This document shows, piece by piece, positions 1 to 10,518 of a stretch of 64,000 bases of DNA. How positions within the stretch are numbered: position 1 is the stretch's first letter; every line of letters begins with the position of its first letter. A program made the translations under genes and the position numbers. The notes beneath the pieces are model-generated. The model was given only the letters and a program-made list of their open reading frames with translations, did no database searches and had not been told where the DNA came from. This stretch comes from Odocoileus virginianus (Eukaryota > Chordata > Mammalia > Artiodactyla > Cervidae): contig NC_069703.1 of NCBI RefSeq assembly GCF_023699985.2, positions 25,397,857-25,461,856 on the forward strand, written 5' to 3'.

Positions 1-200
1 AGACTGCAGCACGCCGGGCTTTCCTGTCCATTACCAATTCATATCCATTGAGTCAGTGATGCTATCCAACCATCTCGTCCTCTGTGGTCCCCTTCTCCTG
101 CCTTCAATCTTTCCCAGCATCAGGTTCTTTGCCAATGAGTCAGTTTTTCACATCAGTTGGCCGAAGTATTGGAACTTCAGCTTCATCCAGACCATTAGGT
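1..200 (-). mobile_element. BovB LINE 3' end, cut by the window edge
   Basis: On the plus strand this reads as the reverse complement of the BovB 3' region, with the usual order of a gcagcacgcc block, a gagtcagtgatgc block and a tttcccagcatcagg block. It matches the other BovB copies in this window over its whole length but is diverged and has small deletions. The 3' tip of the element lies outside the window. Confidence 0.85.
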
Positions 201-375
201 GCAGAGAAGTGCTCAGAACACTCTAGAACTAAAAGAAGGATTAAATATGAAAAACAGTGGCTCAAATCGAGTAAGATTAGCTGTAGAGGTCAGACAGGGC
301 CAAACCATGCAAGAGTTTTCTAGTCCAACGTAAGGATATGAGTTCTTGTCCTAAGAACAATAAGAAGCTATTAAA

Positions 376-652
376 AGGACTTCCCTGGTAGTCCAGTGTT
401 TAAGAATCCACCTGCCAGTACAGAGGACTCAGGTTGGACCCCTGTTTCAGGAAGATTCCAAATGCTGTGGGCCACAGCTACTGAAGCCCATGCGTCCTAG
501 AGCCTGTGCTCCGCAATAGGAGAAGCCACTGCAATGAGAAGCCTGCACACCACAGCCAGAGAGTAGCTCCTGCTCGCTCCAGCTAGAGGAAGCAATGAAC
601 ACCCAGGGCAGCCAAAAAACAAACAAACAAACACTTAAATAAATAAATTATA
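376..652 (+). mobile_element. CHR-type tRNA-derived SINE
   Basis: It starts with the tRNA-like head (acttccctggtagtccag) and a decayed B-box region, followed by the long repetitive body (cctagagcctgtgctccgca, gagaagccactgcaatgagaagcc). It ends in an A-rich tail containing (CAAA)n and (TAAA)n. This is an older artiodactyl SINE family than Bov-tA. It has about 10-15% visible substitutions relative to the copy at 7360. Confidence 0.85.
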
Positions 653-689
653 AATATTAATAAATCACAACATTTTTAAAAGAAGCCGT

Positions 690-1800
690 TAGAGTTTGGG
701 AGCAGAATCCTATTTCCAATTTGCAAAGATTACCATAGTTATGATGAAAAGAACAAATGAGAGTGCTGAACTGTGGGTGTGTGTGAGCAGACATAGGCAG
801 TCCTGGTAAGACACTAATGTAATAGTGCAAGTGACAGATAACGACAGCCTTGTGCTTTGAGCGGAGGTGGGGAGAGGTCGATGGCTTCGAAAGATGTTTG
901 GGGGTAATGACGACATGACTTAGTGATGGATTAGATATGGGGACCCAGGAAAGGTGAAATTACAAGGATGACTGGCCTAGTGCTTTATGCTACAAAGATA
1001 AGTTAGAGAAAAGACTCTATCTTAAGAGAATTTACAGTCAATGGGTTGGCACAGGAGTGATAAGCAGTTTTGACCCAATATGGTAAATGCTAAGATAGAA
1101 GTAAGCCCAGAGCTCCAGTGGGAACTTAGAAAATAAATAGTAAACCAATCTGGGAAATAAGAAAATGCTTCTCAGGAAATGCCCAGTTAAGCACAAGCCC
1201 ATTCTAACAAATGTGGGTGAGAATTGGTAGGAAAAGGAAGGTGAAAATAGTGTTCCAGCAAAGGTGACCATAGAAGTCAAGAAGCAGAAGATGAGAAATA
1301 GTATGAAGTTCAAGATGGAGACCAGCTTGAGGCAATCAAGGCCTTCCAGGTGCAACATTTAGGAAGGTATTCATTCTGAGGTGTACTGGCGTGGTCCTGA
1401 CAATCAGTACCTCCTTAAAGTTTGCATCCTAGACACCTTGCTCACATCACCCTCATCCCTGCCCTGAAGATGTGTCTACTTACTGATGTCTATGTCTGAG
1501 GCAAAGAGTAACAGGAGGAGAGGTGGCAGCGTTGAGATGAGGAAGGTCTTGTTTCATGCCCTAAAAAGTTTAAAAGCTTCATTCTATAGGGATAGGAAAA
1601 TATCAAAGGGCATCATGCATGAGGGTTAAAGGTCAGTTATATATTTTTGATAAATCTTTGAATGTAGACTAGACAAGGAGAGAAGATGAAGAGAAAACAG
1701 AGAGACTGTTAAAATGTTACTGCCTCATAATCCAAGGGGCAGATGGCAATGGCTTGGTTAGCATGATAGTATTATATGATAGAAAAGTCTATATAGTCAT
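690..1800 (+). repeat. Old dispersed repeat, family not named
   Basis: Two decayed pieces of a mammal-wide dispersed repeat seem to lie here: the distal part of one copy (about 690-1000) and most of another (about 1015-1800). The same order of segments recurs at 23490-26140, 57780-58330 and 61690-62105. I recognise the recurring layout but cannot assign a family name. No usable reading frame is present. Confidence 0.4.
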
Positions 1801-1809
1801 CAGATATTT

Positions 1810-3040
1810 AGAAAAACTTGGGAAAGAGTCAAAGACAATTAGTAGGTTTTGCAGTTAGATGATATGCCATTTATTGAGATTTTGTATATGCATATGTGCA
1901 CACACACATACACTCTCATCTTCCTATGTTTAGAAAGCCACCAGACTATTCACTGGATTCAACCACCATATTTTCCAATTATACTGCACTGCTTTTCAGA
2001 AAAAAGCAAAATCAAAACCCCAAACTTAACACCTGGTCTACTTTCTGCACCACAGCTTTTATCCTGAAATGTTATGGCCATGAATACTTTTAAGACTTGA
2101 GTTTAATTTTAAAAGCAGTAGATGGTGGAGGGTAATGATTTGCAGTATGAAAGAATCACTTTTCTTTTTAACACAAAGAAAGATAGGTTCATGACTGTAA
2201 GCTCTGTAAGATCCAGTAGCAAGTTTATTTTATTTAAGATCACATCCCCAGCAGGTCCTGGTATGGGGTCGGTACTCACATATTTATGGAATAAAAGAAT
2301 AGTATTTTAAGACCAAGGGATCTGTTAGGTTTTCTGTGAAACAAGCTGGCCCCAAAATTCAATGGTTAACAACAATCTGGAAGGAATTCTCAGTTGCTAC
2401 TTTATCATTCCTCACAGTATATAGAACAGTGGGTGGGGAGGATGCAAGAAGAAGCATTCAATGGATATTGGTTGAATTGCTCTGTGTCTTGCTGATATGA
2501 ACTGATATTGTTCTTGTACATGTTCCCTTAGGTCAATGAGATCAATTGATTGCGGTTGGGCTCAGCTGGGGTTGGTGCTAAGGCATGGACACAGTTCCAA
2601 GTTATCTGCACATACTTCAGGCTTCTGTTTGTGCTATGTTTGCAAATATCTAATTGACTAACGAAAGCCACATGCCCAATGCCAATGACAAGGGGCAGAG
2701 AGAATTCTTTAATTCTAGTTGAAAGAGTTATAAAATCACATGGTGAAAGTTATAGATGCAGAGGCTAGTGAAGAGCTGGAGCTAATAATTTACTACATTC
2801 ATATTCTTGGTCACAATCATTCATATTCTTACCACTTGAAAAATATACTCACCTCCACCTCAAGACCTCCAAAATCTTATCCAATCATAGCATCAAGCTC
2901 AAACTCCAGGATTTCATTATTTATATCAAGTGCAGATTTACCTTCTTTTAATCTAGAGATGCATTTTTTTCCACTTTTAAAAAAAATTAAACCTTTTGAG
3001 ATATTTTTCTATTTTCAATTTTATTTTTTTTCATTTGGGA
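1810..3040. other. No gene seen; mostly unique AT-rich DNA
   Basis: It contains a short CA-rich run near 1895-1912 and T-rich tracts near 2967-3030. The part around 2335-2640 has a faint resemblance to old LTR-type repeats, too weak to call. Open frames here are short and have no recognisable domain. Confidence 0.5.
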
Positions 3041-3042
3041 AC

Positions 3043-3375
3043 ATGATGGTTAATGCTACAAGTCCACTTGGTTGGACTGTGAGGTGCCCTGACATTTGGT
3101 CAAGCATTATTCTGGATCTTCTCTCCAGGGTGTTTTTAGATGAGGTTGACATTGCAGTCTGAGTAAAGCAGATTGCTCTCTCTAATGTAGAGGGCCCTCA
3201 TCTGATCAATTGAAGTCCTAAATAGAATAAAAAGGCTGAATAAGAGAAAACTCCTCCTGCTTGACGATATTTGAATTGAAATACCAGCTCGTCCTGGGCC
3301 TCAAGCCTGCTGGCCTTCACAGTAAACGTAGCCCATCCTCTCTCCTGGATCTCCAGTTTTCTGACTCATTCTGTA
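3043..3375 (+). mobile_element. MLT2-like ERVL LTR fragment
   Basis: The succession gatggttaat..., a gtgccc...ttggtcaa block, gagtaaagcagattg, a cctcatctgatcaattgaag block and a cgagcctgc/ctggcctt-like block follows the MLT2 LTR consensus as I know it. The copy is diverged and lacks a clear end. It is an ancient solo LTR remnant with no coding content. Confidence 0.65.
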
Positions 3376-3533
3376 GATATTCACAGCAGCATGATGCTCC
3401 AAGATAACATGAAATCATATCCTATGGAAGTACTTCCAAAATGTTCCAAGCCCATGGTAGTCATTTGGGGCCACATGTACAGACCTTCTGAATTACAGAA
3501 TAATCTTTTCTGCCCGCTATGGTACATTGGTGG

Positions 3534-3653
3534 TGTTCAGTTGCTAAGTTGTATTTGATTCTTTGTGACCCCATGGCCTATAGCACTTTAGGCTTCCCTG
3601 TCCTTCACTGTCTCTCAGAGTTTGCTCAAACTCAGTTGAGTCGGTGATGCCAT
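3534..3653 (-). mobile_element. BovB/Bov-A 3' tail fragment
   Basis: A short piece beginning at a tgttcagttgctaag block and ending at the gagtcggtgatgcca block of the BovB 3' region, in minus orientation. It is more diverged than most other copies here. Confidence 0.75.
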
Positions 3654-3804
3654 ATTAATAAAAATATTGACAAACACTTTACCCCCACACCTGTGCTGAC
3701 AGTAGCTAGCACAGGGTATGCTACAGAAAAAGCACTTAACTGATTCAACTGTGGGTTGAATTAACCCTGTGCCTTGTTGATATGGTCTGAAATCTGTATC
3801 CCTG

Positions 3805-4030
3805 ATATAAGTCAGGCAGACCTCAGTCTGAATCTGGACTCTTCCCTCACAGTTATGTGACCTTGAGCAAAATATTTAACTTCTTTGAGTTTCAGTTTCA
3901 TTGCCTGTAAAATCTGGGATATAGTGCCTACTACACAGAGTTATTATAAGATTTAAAGGAAATATTATGTCAAGCACGTAGGACAATTTGTGAAACAACG
4001 TAGGTACTCAAGTAATGAGGGCTGTTACCA
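3805..4030 (+). mobile_element. MIR SINE
   Basis: It shows the MIR core (tatgtgaccttgagcaaaat, then ttcagtttcattgcctgtaaaat) followed by the LINE2-related tail (attattataagatttaaaggaaat). It is typically diverged for a mammal-wide SINE. Confidence 0.8.
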
Positions 4031-5010
4031 TAGTAACAATGATGTTGGGATGTTGGTGATGTTAGCTCAATCTTAACCCCTGGAAGAAACAGTGAGAGAG
4101 CTATAAAGGAACAGTAATGATGGCGGGGGAACATTTTCAAAAATAAATATTTTTTTACTCAACATCAAATATCTGTTTTATTCCATCTAGTGGAAAAGGT
4201 AAAGTAAAACTGATGTATGCTGTAAGTCCACTAAGAGGTACTAACTTGAGTGAATGAAACCATCAATATTCTCTTTCCTAAATCTAAGTGTTAAATGGAA
4301 ATACCAAGTCTTACTCATATTTCCTAAGTTAATTATGAATCAGATATAATCAATGATGTTGTAGGGGAACACTAAAAATAAAACAAATGAGTCTAGAGGG
4401 ATAAGGCTTTAAACAGAGCTGTGAGATGGAAACAACCAGCATCATTTTTCTCTGTCCATTTTGGTGAGAACATTTTAAGAAGATTTTTTTTTCTTTTTCC
4501 CTAGGCTTGCTTATCATTATGGGAGAGTGATAATATAAAATAATCTTCTCTCAGCCCTCGAGCATCTAATGAAAATGTACAACCTTCTGCTGTCAGTACA
4601 ACAAGGACATTAGCAGGCCACGTCCTGGAAAGAGACCATTCTTTGCCACCCTCTATATCCATTCAGTCTGAGAAAACATCACTTTAACCTCAGCCCACCA
4701 ACAAGGGCTGTACTGTCCATGTTATCAAATCCACGTTATCAGTTTTTAATCAGTAACCTCCATTTCCGAAACGGCTCATGTCTGTCACAGCAGTGCTGGC
4801 TGGATGATGACTTCAAACATATCTTTAAGTTTCCTGCTTCCCAATAGTTTAGGGCCATTTCCTGATAGCAACATCATATCACTGCATATCTGTCTAGGCA
4901 GGATGTGCTCTTGGGAATGACTGACTGTCGAGCAGAAATCCGCGCCACCTTCCCCAGCCCCCACCCCCGCCCTAGCCTGGCTGAAACATCACAGGATGGT
5001 TCTAATAAAA
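4031..5010. other. No gene or clear repeat; unique DNA
   Basis: No repeat family is recognised and no long reading frame is present. The 4540-4960 part is less AT-rich than its surroundings and has no simple repeats, so it may include conserved non-coding sequence. That cannot be judged from one genome. Confidence 0.5.
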
Positions 5011-5330
5011 CAAATTCACAGGTCTTTAAAATTTTTTTTAATTAATTAATCTATGGCTTCTCTGGGTCTTCATTTCTATGTGTAGGCTTCCCCTAGTTGC
5101 AGCAATCGGGCTACTCTCTAGTTGTGGGGTAGGGGGCTTCTCATTGTGATGGTGTCTGTTGTTGTAGAGCCCAGGCTCTAGACTTCAGGCTTTGGTAGTT
5201 GGGGCTCATGGGCTTAGTTGCCCTTCAGCAGTGGAATCTTTCCAGACCAGGGATCGAACCTGTGTCCCCAGCTTTGACAGGCAGATTCTTAACCACCAAA
5301 CCACCAGGGAAGTTCAAATTCATGGGTCTT
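5011..5330 (-). mobile_element. CHR-type SINE with flanking duplication
   Basis: Reverse-complement CHR SINE from the T-rich tail (about 5027) to the tRNA-like head (aaccaccaaaccaccaggga, near 5291-5310). The flanks CAAATTCACAGGTCTT (5011-5026) and CAAATTCATGGGTCTT (5315-5330) form a 16-bp target-site duplication with two mismatches. This marks an old but clean insertion. Confidence 0.9.
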
Positions 5331-5599
5331 AATGAATGCAAATACAGCCCATCTGGGAAACTTAGGTGACAATAAACTGTGCTTATTTTCCCTGCCTGAA
5401 TCTGGAACCAAGTAAGGCTTGTACCTGCCTTAGGTGTGGAGAAACCACAAAGTTAGACCCACACATTTGCTGAGGTTTAGGCTGGGTGGGCCCTTCTGAG
5501 GCCTGAGCTGTAATGCTTGTGGTATGGAGGAACAGAGCAGAAGGCTGTGGGCTGCCCAGTGAAGGGTACCCTTTTCCCTCTAACAGCCTTGGTGGAGTA

Positions 5600-5804
5600 C
5601 TTCAACCTCGGCACTAATGGCAGTTTGGACCAGATACTTCTTTGTTGAGGGACTGTCCTGCCCAACATAGCATATTTAGCAGCATCTTGACCTGTACTCA
5701 CTAGACGCTTATAGCACCCTCTTCCCACCTGATGACAAACTAAAAAATATCTCTGCCACTTTTGGGGTTGATGGTATAATCATCCTTGATTGCGAACCAC
5801 TGGC
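5600..5804 (-). mobile_element. MER5A-type hAT MITE
   Basis: The order ttcaacctcggcacta, a cagtttggaccagatacttc block, tagcagcatc, ctcactagacgc and a final cgaaccactgg is the reverse complement of MER5A. It is a non-autonomous hAT-Charlie element without coding capacity. A minus-strand open frame at 5477-5728 lies across it and is not a gene. Confidence 0.8.
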
Positions 5805-5814
5805 CTAGACTCCA

Positions 5815-6944
5815 GTTCTGTTTGCAATAAATTGGTTATTTCTGAGCAATCATTCCTGCTGAGCACTCAGTGTATGCCAGACTGGGGCAGGAGGAAGGCA
5901 AAGAAGACCTAGCTCTGGCCTTAGCTGGGTCTCGTGGACCCAGGGAGAAGTGTCTAAGGAAGCTTCTGGGGGTGGTGTGCCCAGAAGCATCATAAGAATT
6001 TGTGATGGTTCCCAGCCATTGGGAAACCCAGCTTGAATCAGGAAAATCCAGCTTGACCTTGTGGATGGTGATCTGTCATTTCTTCCACGGTGAACTGCCA
6101 CGGAAGATGGGAAATGGATATTTCTCTGCAGGCTCTTCGATTTCTGTTTGGAGAAAGACTACTGCATTGGGGCTTGACATTCAGAATGTATGCCTGCAGC
6201 CCATGAAATTCGTTTTCTCTCTGAGTAATGGGGCTCTTCCACCCTGCCTCTCTATGGCATCTGTGAGATCAAAGCCAGTTGTTTGATGACAAATATTAAA
6301 GCTTAAACAACTTAATCTTGACAGAAGGCAGAGTCTCTAAGGGGAATGCAGAGAGTTTAAACAAAAACAACTCACTAATGCCCCCATCCCAGTACATTTG
6401 AATTTTATATACCAAATAGAAATAACCATTCACTAATATGATTGCTATATATAGGATATTATGTCATTTTTTTAAGGAAGTAATCTCCCATTTTTATTAC
6501 CTAAATATGGTAGAAGATGGTGACCTCAATGTAAGGACCTCACAAGGAAACTTTTTCTATGGTACCTTTTATCCACAAAGTTGTCAGACACCTGGGGGAC
6601 AAAAAGACATTTGGGCTTGATGTTATAAAAAAAAATAATTTTAAAGCAATAGGGAGGAAAATAGTGTACTTTTATAATAATAACTCACAGTTTTTTAGGG
6701 CACAGGCCATTTTCATGAAAGATTCCCTTTGTACCTTCCTTCTTTCCAATACATGGAAACATTGCAAAAAAAAATGGAATATATCTTTTATTTTTAAACA
6801 AGATGCTAAATTGAAGAGAAGGAAGGATAAGAAACTCACTAGGAGTCCGGACACCTGAACCTCAGGCTCAGATCTACTTCTGTCTGTGAGATGATCTTTA
6901 AGCAATTTCCCTGTTATTATTATAAGATTCTCTCCCTAAACCTG
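5815..6944. other. No gene seen; unique DNA
   Basis: Small open frames occur on both strands (the longest are 83-99 residues) but overlap each other. They have no recognisable domain and no exon-like boundaries. Confidence 0.5.
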
Positions 6945-7036
6945 ACTTTCCTTACTATATTTATTTTAATTTAATTTTTATTTTATATTTGAGTATAGTT
7001 GATTCCCTGATGTATGGTTGATTTGAGTATAGTTAA

Positions 7037-7248
7037 CTTTCCTAGTGGCTCAGATGATAAAGCATCTGCTTGCAATGCGGGAGGCCCGGGTTCAATCTCT
7101 GGGTCGGGAAGATCCCCTGGAGAAGGAAATGGCAACCGACTCCAGTATCCTTGTCTGGAAAATCCCATGGACAGAGGAGCCTGGTAGGTTACAGTCCTTG
7201 GGGCCGCAAAGAGTTGGACATGACTGAGCGATTTCACTTCACTTTCAC
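7037..7248 (+). mobile_element. Bov-tA SINE
   Basis: Near full length: tRNA-Glu-like head with B-box-like GGTTCAATCTC, then the BovB-derived tail from ggagaaggaaatggcaacc to gttggacatgactgagcga. It sits inside the L1 3' end at 6945-7343 and is therefore younger than it. Confidence 0.93.
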
Positions 7249-7298
7249 AGTTGATTTGCTACGCTGCATCATTTCAAGTGTACAACAAAGTGATATGG

Positions 7299-7327
7299 TT
7301 ATATATATATATATATATATATATATA
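7299..7327. repeat. (TA)n microsatellite
   Basis: Uninterrupted TA dinucleotide run of about 14 units at the edge of the L1 3' fragment. Confidence 0.95.
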
Positions 7328-7344
7328 CTGAGCTTTCTTACTTT

Positions 7345-7696
7345 AAAACAAAGGGTTTGGGAGACTTCCCTGGTGGCTCAGTGGATAAGCGTCTGCCTGT
7401 CAACAGAGGGGACATGGGTTCAATCCCTGGTTGAGGAAGATCCCACATACCGTGGGGAAACTAAGCCCATGTGCCACAACGACCAAGCTGATGCTCTAGA
7501 ACCTGCGAGCCACAACTTTTGAGCCCACATGCCTAGAACCTGCACTCTGCAACAAGAGAAGCCGCCACAATGAGATGCCCGTGCACTGTAACGAAGGGTA
7601 GCCCCTGCTTCGCCGCAACTAGAGAAAGCTTGCATGCAGTAACAAAGACCAAGAACAGCCAAAAATAAATAAAATTCTTAAAAAACAAAGGGTTTG
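7345..7696 (+). mobile_element. CHR-type SINE with perfect 15-bp TSD
   Basis: Full-length CHR SINE from gagacttccctggtggctca to a (aaaataaat)-type tail. The flanks AAAACAAAGGGTTTG at 7345-7359 and 7682-7696 are identical. The intact duplication implies a fairly recent insertion compared with the other CHR copies here. The element itself is about 7360-7681. Confidence 0.95.
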
Positions 7697-8189
7697 CGCA
7701 AGATAACTCTAAGTTCCCTTGAAGTTATGGAATTCTATGAGTCTAAGCAGATAACAGTTTAAAATGGTTTTCCTAATATTGAATAACTCTATTCCTGCAA
7801 TAATGTTTATTCATAATCTACCCTGTCTTATACTGGATTTCAGGCACTAGAGCTACAATTAAAAACAGACCAGTAATTTGGGCAAGAAAATAAGTACAGA
7901 TACTGTCTCATGACAAATATCAAGGTCTAAAAAGACTAGTACAAAGAATCCCATAATGGTATATGCATTAATTTTTTTCAAATAGTCTTCATATTTAAAA
8001 TTTAAAACTTACCTATCACATTTAGGCATCTTGAAATATAAAAAAGTCTGCTCTCTGCTCTTGATAAGAGAGCCACTAGAATGAGGCAGAGTAAATCCTG
8101 GTAAGGCAAAGGGGTGTGAAATATTGTGCTTTATAAGAAAAATGAATAGACCAAGAATATATGATCTTCATCCACAGTTCTTGGCTCAG
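7697..8189. other. No gene or clear repeat
   Basis: AT-rich unique DNA without a notable reading frame or recognised repeat. Confidence 0.5.
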
Positions 8190-8985
8190 AAGTTCCCAAA
8201 ACTCTTGTATTTCATTATTGATAAAGAGCAATAGTATGATATTTGGTATTTGTCTTTGGACCCTGAAAATGCTTCAGGAAAGATAACTTTAGATCCCACC
8301 CAAAGGTGGGGCTGATTGCCACAATCACCAACCCTGTGATTTGGGGGTTGAAACGTTCAGTCTCATCCTCTGATTTCCAGGGAGGAGAGAGGACTGTGCA
8401 GGTTGAATCAACTACCACTGGCCAGTAATTTAGTCAATCATAACTATGTAATAAAACTGCCATTAAAAACCCCAAAGGACAGCTTCTTATCCTTTCTCAG
8501 AGAGCTTTCATATTGGGGAACGAGAATGCTGCGCTTACCACCCTGCTGGGTCCATGTTTCATAGGAACACAAGCTCCTTTGTTTGGGACCTCACCCTATG
8601 TTTCTCATCATCTGGCTGTTAATTTGTATCCCTTAATATCTTTTTCTAATAAATCAATAATCCAGTGAGTAACGAGTTTTCCTAAGTTTTATGAGCTGTG
8701 CTAGCAAATGAATCAAACACAAGGAAGGGGTCATGAGAACCTCTGGTTTATAGGCAGTTGGTTAGAAGCACAGGTAACAACCTGGACTTGAGACTAGCCT
8801 TGGAAGATAAAGGGTGGTCTTGTGGGACTGAGTCCCTTACCTATAGAATTGAATTCTATGTCTGGATAGATAGTGTCAGAATTGAGTTGAATTCTCAGAC
8901 ACCCTACTGCCATCTGAGAATTGCTTGTTGATGTGGGGAAGTCTCTTTACATGGAATTGGGTCCAGGAATCCTTTGTAGGGTGAA
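8190..8985 (+). mobile_element. Ancient LTR-like block, family not named
   Basis: A roughly 800-bp block matches, from memory, a mammalian LTR-type repeat with blocks such as tttagtcaatcataactatg, gccattaaaaaccccaaagg, agcacaggtaacaacctgg and tagtgtcagaattgagttg. A polyadenylation signal AATAAA lies at 8648. I cannot give the family name with confidence. It has no coding remnants. Confidence 0.5.
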
Positions 8986-9568
8986 TAAGAATACAACCAA
9001 GCCTATATTTAGTTTCTCCAATCGCAGGCCTATACTGGCCTGGGATTCCCCGAGGCTCATTCCCCCATCTTCACCTGCACCCCCCTGACACTCTATGTGT
9101 CTGTCCAGGGAAAACTGTAATCACCCCACCAAACATCTAGACATACACACATACTACACACATGTACACAAGGGCCTGAGCACTTACAAGTGTCTAGCTA
9201 AGTCCATAAAGAAATGCTGGAAGGAGAGCATCACTTTCCTAAACTCAAAAGACTGAATTTCACTGAATGTAGTAGGGTAAAACATTTGAAATTTAAAACC
9301 CCCAAAGCCCTGGACAGAGAAAGTATATGCACTTAGTATAAAAGGACTGTAAAACTGATTTCCAGTCAATGACAGTGAACCTTACATGGAAATCTTGGTT
9401 GATATTTTGGCTGATTAGACAACCCTGGAATTTAAAATGTTATTCTGTATTGAGTACAACATTTCCACATAATGATTGAGGGTGATTTTTCCTGTTTAAA
9501 GACAAAAGATTGGTAGCTAAGTCTGGAGAAAAATGTTATTTGCATTATGGTTACCATCTTTCAAAATT
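8986..9568. other. No gene or clear repeat
   Basis: Unique sequence with a short CA-rich stretch near 9143-9172. No exon-like segment was recognised. Confidence 0.5.
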
Positions 9569-10112
9569 CCATATATATGTGTTAGTCACTCTGTATAATG
9601 GGCTCCAGTTTCATCCATCTCATTAGAACTGACTCAAATGAATTCTTTTTAATGGCTGAGTAATATTCCATGGTGTATATGTACCACAGCTTCCTCATCC
9701 ATTCATCTGCTGATGGGCATCTAGGTTGCTTCCATGTCCTGGCTATTATAAACAGTGCTGTGATGAATATTGGGGTGCACGTGTCTCTTTCAGATCTGGT
9801 TTCCTCGGTGTATATGCCCAGAAGTGGTATTGCTGGGTCATATGGCAGTTCTATTTCCAGTTTTTAAAAAAATCTCCACACTGTTTTCCATAGTGGCTGT
9901 TCTAGTTTGCATTCCCACCAACAGTGTAAGAGGGTCCCCTTTTCTCCACACCCTCTCCAGCATTTATTGCTTGTAGACTTTTGGATAGCAGCCATCCTGA
10001 CTGGCGTGTAATGGTACCTCATTGTGGTTTTGATTTGCATTTCTCTGATAATGAGTGATGTTGAGCATCTTTTCATGTGTTTTTTTGCCATCTGTGTGTC
10101 TTCCTTGGAGAA
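9569..10112 (-). mobile_element. L1 fragment: ORF2 C-terminus and start of 3'UTR
   Basis: Reverse complement of L1. The minus strand at 9864-10091 encodes the L1 ORF2p C-terminal region, with a cysteine/histidine motif CWRGCGEKGTLLHCWWEC (spacing C-x3-C-x7-H-x4-C). It continues into the VQPLWKTVW-like segment, here EQPLWKTVW. The frame is open for only about 75 residues and the element is truncated at both ends, so it is dead. A deletion near 9580 removes part of the 3'UTR. Confidence 0.92.
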
Positions 10113-10301
10113 GACATTATGGTGTCACTTGCAATATAAATTAATCTCCTTTGAACACTGAGATCCTTGTTCATGCTCCTAAGTGGCATTTATTAATGTT
10201 CTTTATTATATCCAGGAAATAGTTGTACTAAGTGAGGGTGCTTCATTTCAGTGGAATGAAACCGCGTAAGAGGGGCAAAAACGATGTTTATGGTCTCCTG
10301 T

Positions 10302-10518
10302 ACATGCTAAGTTTCTTCAGTTGTGTCTGACTCTTTGCAACCCTATGGACTGTAGCATGCCAGGGTCCTCTGTCCATGGGATTCTCCAGACAAGAATACT
10401 GGAGTGGGCTGCATCCCCTCCTCCGGGGAATCTTCCTGACCCAGGGATTAAATATCCATTTCTTATTTCTCCTGCATTGGCAGGTGTTTTCCTGCCACTA
10501 GCACCACCTGGGAAGCCC
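10302..10518 (-). mobile_element. Bov-tA SINE
   Basis: Reverse-complement Bov-tA from the BovB-like tail (tgtgtctgactctttgcaac) to the tRNA-like head (agcaccacctgggaagcccc). Full length with a small insertion near 10455. Confidence 0.92.

Larger units (their letters stand above)
6945..7343 (-). mobile_element. L1 3' end, interrupted by a Bov-tA
   Basis: Reverse complement of the artiodactyl L1 3' end: T-rich tract, then gagtatagttgatt, and on the other side of the SINE a gtgtacaacaaagtgat block running into a TA repeat. The flanks CTTTCCTTACT (6946-6956) and CTTTCTTACT (7333-7342) look like an imperfect target-site duplication. The Bov-tA inserted later, at 7037. Confidence 0.75.

Noticed and set aside
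2740..3162. 140-residue plus-strand frame
   Set aside because: Its second half runs through an MLT2-like LTR, its composition is low-complexity (F, S, K), and no domain is recognised.
5477..5728. 83-residue minus-strand frame
   Set aside because: It overlaps a MER5A element and has no domain.
7037..7110. tRNA gene in the Bov-tA head
   Set aside because: The B-box-like word belongs to the tRNA-derived SINE head. The acceptor stem and cloverleaf are not maintained, and many copies of the same element occur in the window.
8648..8653. Polyadenylation signal of a host gene
   Set aside because: It fits the expected position inside an LTR-like repeat, with no upstream coding sequence.
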